64,000 nucleotides of DNA, from contig NC_071330.1 of assembly GCF_010183535.1 (NCBI RefSeq), positions 17,155,717-17,219,716 of the forward strand, written 5' to 3'. Shown in pieces: positions 56,634-64,000 of this stretch; the first letter of the stretch is position 1, and every line of letters begins with the position of its first letter. Origin of the DNA: Caenorhabditis remanei. Taxonomy: Eukaryota; Nematoda; Chromadorea; Rhabditida; Rhabditidae. Below the pieces are notes generated by a model. The model had not been told where the DNA came from. It did not search any database and saw only the letters and a program-made list of their open reading frames with translations. A program made the position numbers and the translations under genes.

Positions 56634-59503
56634 ATGAAGGGCGACAAGGCGAAAACAAATGGTGAGTCGGACATCTGGACAAACAAACAGGCTGATTGAC
56701 ACATTTGCCTAATTGGTTGTTTACGTTTTAATTGTTAGAGTATTTGGACAAACATGCATACAGACAAACAGACAGACCGAATCCAAAAATGAAGATAATT
56801 TTCAAATGTTTTTAAAACTTCGACATTTTCCATTTTTCACCTCTCTGAACATCTGGACAAACAGACACATAGAAAGACATAGAGATCGATCGGCACAAAG
56901 ACACACGGACACACAAACATACATACAGACAGTATCATCCGGACCTGGGGTGCAGTCTTTTGAGTTATCTTTCCAGTTTTTGAATTTTTTGTAGTTTTTG
57001 ATGAGATTGAGTTAGATATTTGACTTCAAGCACCTCCTCCCAAAACAGAACAACGAAGGGGCGGTGCACACAGACTCATAGGTTGATTCAAAGGTACATG
57101 ACACATAGACATACGGATATTCGGACATACAGACAGACATATAGACAGAAAGTGATACGGTTATATATTTCCAGCAAATCTAAAATAGCACCGCTAAGAA
57201 GGCATCCCCTTTTTTTTTTTACGGGCGGTGCACACATTTTGAGTACAAAGACTTGTTTGGGGGTTCTGAAGTGCAAAAAGTATGGAAAAACAGTTTTTTA
57301 ATGTTTCTAGGTTCCCCATCGTCCACCCAAGTGACACCCGCCTCCACTAGATGTCTGATTTGTGGCGCTCAAGCAACTGGTTTCCATTTCGAAGCCCAAT
57401 CCTGCTCGGCGTGTGCAGCCTTCTTCAGAAGGACAGTCGCATTGACGAAGAGCTTTAAATGTATCACTACTCTCGATCAATGTGTTGTTCATTATAGTGA
57501 GTTTGTTTCAATTTGGAAAAATCTTTATTTGTGATTGTAGGTATGCACCAAATCTGCCGTAGCTGTCGATACAAAAAATGCCTTGCATCTGGAATGAAAC
57601 CTGCCGGTGTTCAACCCAAAAAGCCTAACGTGGAGACTGGCAGAGCGTTTTTCACAAAATCTGGGCTCAAACGGAATAAGAAGTTTGCTAGTGTCCTGCC
57701 ACAAACCGATGATGAGCAGAAGTTGGTCGTGGAGGTATCGGTATCGTCTCCCAAGGTGCCGAAGATGGAGTCGGAGTCGGAAGGGACACCGTTTTCAAAT
57801 AGTTCATGTGGTACTTCAGATATTGAGAAATTGGATTTGGAAGATTTCATAGTGAGTTATGGGGTTTTTTAGAGTTAAATTATTTTTTCATTTTTTGAAT
57901 ATGATCCCAAGTATTGCGGAAAAAGAAAAAAATAAAGATTAATCACAGGGTCACTAAAATCAACCGCGCTCCGCTGGAATCAGCGAAAAATTTTGCACAA
58001 AATACAAATGTTTTTTTAAAAGTTATAAATATATGTTTACCGTGCTAATAGAGTACTCACCCGCGGTCCCCGAGATTAATAAAATTAAAAAAAAAAGGAT
58101 TTTCCCTTTCTTGAAGGATGCTTCTCTACGCCTTTAAACTCTACGTTCTTTTCTTATTTTCAGAAAATCCCAACACCTCGCAAATTCTCGTCAGCCACCT
58201 CCATTACATCCAACGTCACCAACTTCAGCTCCCCCGGTCCATCCCCCATGACTTCCGAGTTTGCAAGTCCAGCGCCTCCAACCACAAAACCTCAACCAAA
58301 TACTTTATCGGTATTCATTAAACAAGAGATGAAATTGGGAGAGCAAAGGAGGTTGTTGTTTAGCGGACGGGCGGTCGGAACACTATTAGGGAAAACAAGA
58401 CAGTGTCCATATAGGAAAGAAGACATCAAGCCGTTGATTTTTCATGATTTCCGAATCAGTATTAAAACTCATATAATGCTAGTCCATGAGTGGCTGGAAA
58501 TCTGGCCGGAGTTCGAGGAGCTAGACGATTTCGACCGGATGTCCCTTCTCAGAAAAGCTGTGCTTATTCACTTTCTCCTTGACCCAAGCTTCCTCACCTT
58601 TCAAATCGGAGAGCCCGACAAACTGATTATGCAGAATGGAGGTTTCATATCCACTGCTGACCATAAAGGAGTGGGATGGGAGGATGAGCCGGATATTAGT
58701 GGAGAGAATAAGAGAAAGTACTATGTGCCGATTATGAAACAGATCACTGACGAGATTATGCCGGCGATGCAAGCCATGAATATCACTTTTGAGGAGTTTG
58801 TCGCATTGAAGGCGTTGGCTAGTTTTCAGGGAGGTGAGTGGTTTATGTAGTGCTAGAGCCGGATAGCCCAGGCCTCAGCAGTGCGAGGCGTAAGGTTTCT
58901 CCGTCACACAATGGATGGCACGGTGCCAAAGAAAGACTTGGCTGAGTGCCAAAGATTTTCAAGTTTATTTGTCGTACCTTTCAATATAAACCGCACGCAA
59001 TGTGACTCGGAAAAATTCAAAATTGTAAAAATTGTCAGTGTGGTTAGTGTAAGCAAAAATTGTCAGTATTGTGCATTTTTCACCCGTCCAACTTCAACCC
59101 TTGATCTTTAAGGATTCGAAAACGTGTCTGAAGCAAAACGCCATTTGATAACCCAACAAGTGAACCGTGTTCTCAATTCTCTTCATGCTCACTACACGGA
59201 GAAAGGAGAGGAGAAAGCGGCAGAGAGATTCGGAGCAATTGTATTGATGCTCAGCAATATTTTTGTGAGTTCATGGATCAATCTGTCTGTCAACTGAACT
59301 CTATTTATTTCCAGACAGCCGGCAACGATTTCGTCAAAAATCACCGTGAAATCGATATTTTCCACATCTGGGACCTCGACGAGTTGGGTCTCCAACTTCT
59401 GAATCTTGACAAGATTCTGGAGACAGAGGCGAGGAATGAGGCGGAGAGACGGGCGGTGCGGAATGGAATTAATGTAGTAAATACTAGTTTGCATCATAGT
59501 TAA
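56634..59503 (+). CDS. Nuclear hormone receptor, supplementary nematode type
   Basis: Ligand-regulated or orphan transcription factor of the expanded HNF4-derived nematode family. Exons: 56634-56661, 57311-57496, 57541-57851, 58164-58833, 59113-59264, 59315-59503, giving 511 residues. The first zinc finger has CLIC...SCSAC, with the P-box CSACAAFFRR typical of nematode supplementary receptors. The second finger has KCITTLDQC...ICRSCRYKKCLASGM. A Ser-rich, acidic hinge (about 125-250) follows. The ligand-binding domain has the characteristic KPLIFHDFRISIKTHIMLVHEWLE...WPEF and FDRMSLLRKAVLIHFLL, and ends with helices around NDFVKNHREIDIFHIWDLDELG. The final exon ends 86 bp from the stop of the convergent GPCR gene. 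The short first exon (28 nt) and its 650 bp intron are the least certain part. Which member of the family this is cannot be told. Confidence 0.92.
56662..57310. repeat. Receptor intron 1 with scattered ACAGACA-type repeats
   Basis: The 649 bp intron contains clusters of ACAAACAGACAGAC, ACAGACACATAGA and ACATACAGACAG (about 56745-56780, 56855-56935, 57100-57150). These are degenerate microsatellites. Confidence 0.6.
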
Positions 59504-59589
59504 TTATGTGACTTGAAAACCATTTTTTTTTGTAAAAATTGAACTAAAAAAAACGACCCGATTTATATAAAATTCTACAAAACCACAAA

Positions 59590-61659
59590 TTACAAAAAGA
59601 TCTGTGTAGTCGGTGGCTCTTGCTCTTCTTCATCTACACAGACTTTAGACACGCCCACACTTCCAGAGGAGCTCCAACGGGGACGGATTATAGTAGGTGC
59701 CAGCTGACCGTTGGTGTCATCTCGGAGCCATGTTTGTACGAAACCAAGTTGCGCGGTTATCATCTGAAAAAATGAACATTTTCGGTGTGTATGGAGGCGT
59801 GGCTTACCTGATAAGCACCGGCACGAATCGTCATAAACTTTTTTTTCTGGCTGGAGATAATTGAGGTGTGAGCACTCCGGATTCCTTTGTTAATTGCGGT
59901 AAGGATGACTGGATAGGCGGTACATGAGATATACGGTAGGAGGTGAGTGAACGTGGAGAGCACAACCATCCAGTTATTAGCGATTGGAAAGAATGAGAGA
60001 AGCCAGAAGAGGCACCAGTAAGGAGTCCAGCATACTAGGTAGACGATGACGAAGGCGGTTACGGTACGACGGATGCGAAGGATCGAGTTGCAGTTGATAC
60101 GGTTTGAGCTGCTCGAAGTGGTCTTGATCGATGAGTATCTTCTTTTTAATATCATCGGTACCCTCAGGTAGAAATAGACGTAGGCGGCACTAGTGAACAC
60201 ATAACCGAACACAAATGCAAGGACGTCGAAGATGGTTGCTGGAAAGAAAAAGAAAATCATTTTTATTATTGTTTTTCTTCACTTACCATAAGGATGTGGA
60301 GGGTGGAAACTGCAAACGGTGACCTCTGTAGGCGTTCCTTTTCGAGGAATGACGAAGGTTCGGATGTCAGCGAAGATTAGCACGGAGATCTGGAAAGAGG
60401 GTACATAGAGAGGTGCAGGGAAGCTAACGTTATGGAAAAATCGTCAGTGTAAAGTCAGAAATTGTCAGTGTAAGCCAAAACTTTGAAACTTTCTAACTAG
60501 GAACGGTCATGGAGTCAGTATGGAGGCGTGACCTATACCATTGGAAAGCTGAGAAAACGCTGATTCCAAATATATATGTCTTCACATTTTGCCCTTAATG
60601 TCTGCTGTTCGAGATAAAAGGTAAAAGTTCAAAAAAAAAATTTCCCGTGTGTCAGAAACGTAATAAATTGTCATTTAATCGAACTTTGACCTAGATTTTC
60701 TTGAATACTAGGTCTCGATTGGAATCTGACCAATTCGAAACAAGGTATGGATGAAAACGAAAAGTTGAAAACGTTCTTAGCGCTTCTGTAGGTAATAGGG
60801 AGGTGTAATGACGCAATGACTTGCCAATGGTCCAAACTTTGACCCCATTTTTCTCGACTACTATGCCTCGAGGGCAAAAACTGAATATATATTTGCAATC
60901 AGCGTGATCTCAGCTTTCCAATCAAATAGGTCACGCCCCATAACTCCAAACAGGCTCCAACCTATGAAAACGTTGTCAACTAAGAAATTGCACTACAAGT
61001 ACATTTTTGTCATTTACAATTTCCTTGCAGGTTATGAGACTTTTTGAGATAGAAACTCACCAGCATCATAACAACAGCGCAAGACGCCATCCCCGCATAC
61101 ATCCTAAAGAAAAAGAATCTGGGGTTCAACCCCTTCTTCGCACATTTGTGTGACGTCATCCGTACAGATTCATAGGATTCCCGACTGATGAGAAGTAGAG
61201 CCAATGGGATGACTAATTTGTTGACCACCTCGATTATGAAGAATGACTGAAATTTTTACAATTGTTTAGTTCAGTGGCTAATCGGGACTCACTTTGCAAA
61301 CATAGGTCCCAAAGATCCATTGTTGGTGGAATTGAAAGTGTACGTATAGAATTAAGTGGAGGAGTACGAGTAGATCAGCAACACAGATGAAAAGAATAAG
61401 CATGACGATGTTTCGAGGCACTGAGGTTTTGTCGAATAGGAATACTACACCGACCTGGAATTTGACATATTTAATTGGATTCCTGAGGTCATGGGCATTC
61501 AGAAAAATATAATCATGTCGGGTACCTATGCGCCGTTAAACTAGGATTTCTTACCTTCCAAGAAACCCAAAAATTCCCTCCAATTCCGATTATAATCGTG
61601 ACAACATAGGCGATTGTGTTCACGGTTTGGATAGCAATGATTATGTCGTTCTTGTTCAT
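59590..61659 (-). CDS. Rhodopsin-class GPCR, neuropeptide-receptor-like
   Basis: Seven-helix plasma-membrane receptor. Exons on the minus strand: 61555-61659, 61293-61454, 61061-61246, 60287-60389, 59808-60238, 59590-59763. All phases close, giving 386 residues. TM1 is IAYVVTIIIGIGGNFWV, with the conserved Asn. TM2 is NIVMLILFICVADLLVLLHLI, with LxxxD. The Cys in WIFGTYVCK at the top of TM3 should pair with TVCSFHPP in the second extracellular loop. The TM3 end has SRESYESVRM where most receptors have DRY. TM6 has TAFVIVYLVCWTPYW (the CWxP motif) and TM7 ISCTAYPVILTAIN, a variant of NPxxY. This pattern fits peptide receptors of the somatostatin/allatostatin or NPR groups rather than the nematode chemoreceptor families. 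The ligand is unknown. Intron 3 is 671 bp and repetitive. Confidence 0.85.
60390..61060. other. Long intron of the GPCR gene
   Basis: AT-rich, with ATCGTCAGTGTAAA and AAATTGTCAGTGTAAG near 60440. Similar phrases occur in a receptor intron (about 59025-59075) and at the window end (about 63940-63990), so a short dispersed repeat is likely. No exon was recognised within it. Confidence 0.45.
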
Positions 61660-64000
61660 GGTTACTTGTAAAAAGTAGCCTGCAAATTCAAAATTAGAAT
61701 AAATATGTGGAGGAATGAATAAAATAACAAAAGAATGATCTGGAGGAGGGATGAAAACGGATCAAAATGAGTCAGGCAATGACGAAAATGGATACAAATA
61801 ATCAGGTGAAGCGGATAAAATGATGTCGAAGACCAAGAATCTTGAGGCGTATAGATACATGATGATGGGAACTTGGACAAAACTGAATTGATCACATTCT
61901 CACTCCAAAAGTGACAAGAAGAATATCAGTCTGATCTAGAAACCGGGTGACTCCGCCCACAAGCAGGGCACGCCAATTATAGCATCAAAAAATGTAAACT
62001 ATAAACTCATTTGGTTATGGTAATCAAGGTTGAGCGGAATTCCGTCTTCCGCCTTTCGCTCAACTCTGATTGGGAAAACGTTATCATATACGTGGGCGGA
62101 GCCTAGGTTGTCTGATAGTTTCAAAAAACGGGTTTTACGGAGGTAAAAGCCGAAAATATTTGAAAGGTTCATTTCAAGAAAGTTAGTCTCTCCATATCTT
62201 TTTTATAGCTAGAAATATTGTTAAGAAGAGAAATTGACAACTTCTTCTAACGAAAAAAATCCAGAAATCGTAATTTTTCGAAAATTTATGGTTCAGGCCA
62301 AGTGGTTAAGGTATGGTTCAAAATGTCGGAAGTTCAATCACCGTGCTGGTCAAAAGTTATCGAATCTATCTTTGATTGTTTTTTCGGGTTCTACGTGTCA
62401 GCTAACGTATGTTTTTGAAAGTTTATACCTCTAGATTTGGAGTTTTTGAGTCGAAAATACACAATTTTGATTTTAAGCTACCAGTGACTGTAGAAGTAAC
62501 TTACCTTTCTCGATGATTGAGGTTCTGCAATTTTATACCCGATGAGAGAGATAGAGACGCAGAGAAGGCAGACGCTCTAACTGTCTGCGCTTTCAACTCT
62601 CTATCTCATGCATATTATGTAATTAAATCTGTTCATAAGGTTCACGACACCTTGTCGGGTTGGTGTTAGCACCGCACACTTCGAAGAAAATTATGTGCGA
62701 AATTGAGAGACTCAGAGAAAAAGAAACATTTTTTCAAGGGCATTTTGGTGGAGCACAGTTGTAAGAACTCTAGAAAGATTTTCTAGAAAGCAAGTCAACC
62801 TACACATACTTTCAAAACAAAATATCTCATGTGACTCCTCTAACCTTAAACGGACTAAGAATGAGAAGTCAAGTGGATTTCTGCTCAAGCACTCTCTCTC
62901 TTCTTAAAATCCACCCACAAAATTCCAAAGGATCAGACATTTTTTTCCTTCTGCAGCTTTTTTTTCTCTGATAATCAGAAAATGATTCGTCCTGTTTCAG
63001 ACAGGGAATCTGATCTTGCATATAGTAGACAGGAAATAGAAAAATAAATGGCGGAGAGAGAACATAATAATAAAATAATAATCTGGTTTTAGGAGGGGGG
63101 ATATCCGTTCCGATATGACATAGACAGGGAAGGGGGAGCAGGAGGACACCCATGGTGCCTAAAAGAAGATTCTTAATAATAATAAGACAAATGAAAACAA
63201 TTTTCTAAGAAGGATTGGCTGGTTTTTTGGTAAAATAATCGGATTTTTGTGAAACACAAGGTCATGTATGTAGAAGACTTTTTCTCCGGAACTGATTTAA
63301 AATTTTATAAAGTTTGACGGGTCATTACTCGGTTCACAGAATGATTTAGCAGAATTTCATTTCAAATTCGGAATCTACGGACTCGAAAGTATAATGAGCC
63401 GATTTCTTCAGTTGTTTGGCATGTTTACAGACTTTAAATATGCCAGAGAAACAAAAAAAGGTATTATAACGAAGCCTGCGAAACCGCGGTACCGTTTTAA
63501 ACAACCTTTTGAAAAATGTTCCTTCTGCGAAAAGTTTTCGGGTTAACATCGAAAATTAAAAAAAAAAAGATTATAAACCTGTAGGATTATTCAATATGGT
63601 TATTCTTACTGTTTATGGTTCTGAGCGATTAAAGCGTCAAATGTGCGCCTACGTCATCTGAAAGTACAACTCGATGCAATATGTACAAAATAGATGCCAA
63701 ATAAGAATGAAAGTAGAATGAGTCAAAAAGAAAGAAATAGTACGTGTCAAAACAGAAAAATGCAAAAAGAAAGATACAAAAATATTGGACTTTTGCATAT
63801 ACAAAATTTTGATGATCAGAGACGAAAAATATATAAAAACGACAAGATAGAAAGAGTGCAGTGGGATCAGAAAATATTTATGGTTTTCGATATGGAAAGG
63901 GCGTAATAGGTGATAAGCAGACACATACTTTTGCAAAATTGGTCACTGTAACATTAAAAATGGGCACTGTAGAAAATGTTAGTGTAAAAGGGGAAAATTG
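61660..64000. other. Right end of the window, no supported gene
   Basis: About 2.3 kb, presumably including the GPCR promoter. It holds the dispersed TTGAGCGGAATTCCG repeat (62030-62068), a SINE-like element (about 62290-62410), and an imperfect hairpin at about 62540-62612 (ATGAGAGAGATAGAG paired with CTCTCTATCTCAT; inner GGCAGAC and GTCTGC). Short A/T-rich frames near 63650-63930 have no splice or domain support. Confidence 0.5.
62290..62410 (+). repeat. tRNA-derived SINE-like element, copy 2
   Basis: GGCCAAGTGGTTAAGG is an A-box-like tRNA segment. A degraded B box (GAAGTTCAATCAC) follows 25-30 bases later. The tail AATCTATCTTTGATTG...GGGTTCTACGTGTCA parallels the tail of the element at 25832-25960. 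Confidence 0.55.

Overview
The window looks like nuclear DNA of a Caenorhabditis nematode other than the C. elegans reference, though the species cannot be named from sequence alone. The evidence is 41-60 bp introns with TTTCAG-type acceptors, acceptors directly upstream of start codons as expected for trans-splicing, a supplementary-type nuclear receptor, an F-box/FBA_2-like protein and C6-domain (DUF281-like) secreted proteins. Every gene model below was assembled by hand. All splice phases close except in the two loci called pseudogenes. No homology search was run.

Layout. 0-2.2 kb: no supported gene; a 1.3-1.5 kb inverted-repeat (fold-back) element. 2.3-24.3 kb: a compact housekeeping block with an FBXO42-type F-box/Kelch protein (-), alkyl-DHAP synthase (+), a minimal matrix metalloproteinase (+), a TACO1/YebC mitochondrial protein (-), the XPD helicase of TFIIH (-), phosphorylase kinase gamma (-) and NAA15, the auxiliary subunit of NatA (-). 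25.3-26.6 kb: a small secreted cysteine-rich protein (-) that I do not recognise. 26.6-28.8 kb: non-coding. 28.8-36.3 kb: three tandem copies of a C6-domain secreted-protein gene (-). The most upstream copy is intact, the middle one has a nonsense codon and a frameshift, and the third is a truncated remnant. 37.1-38.1 kb: a hairpin and an inverted-repeat element. 38.5-40.8 kb: an F-box gene (+). 42.0-54.7 kb: a satellite array of 98 nearly identical 128/134 bp monomers. 56.6-59.5 kb: a nuclear hormone receptor (+). 59.6-61.7 kb: a rhodopsin-class GPCR (-), convergent with the receptor. 61.7-64.0 kb: no gene seen.

The most striking structure is a short repeat, AGCAGACCAA, often paired with its inverse to form perfect 26-34 bp palindromes. 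It occupies nearly every intron longer than about 100 bp in all seven genes from 2.9 to 24.1 kb, is absent from their minimal introns (apart from a variant in one 50 bp intron), and stops abruptly beyond 24.1 kb. Intron expansion in that block appears to be almost wholly due to it.

Functionally the block mixes DNA repair/transcription (XPD), ether-lipid synthesis (alkyl-DHAP synthase), mitochondrial translation (TACO1), glycogen breakdown (PHKG) and N-terminal acetylation (NAA15). These do not form a pathway. The right half is typical accessory worm sequence: lineage-expanded families, repeats and satellite DNA.
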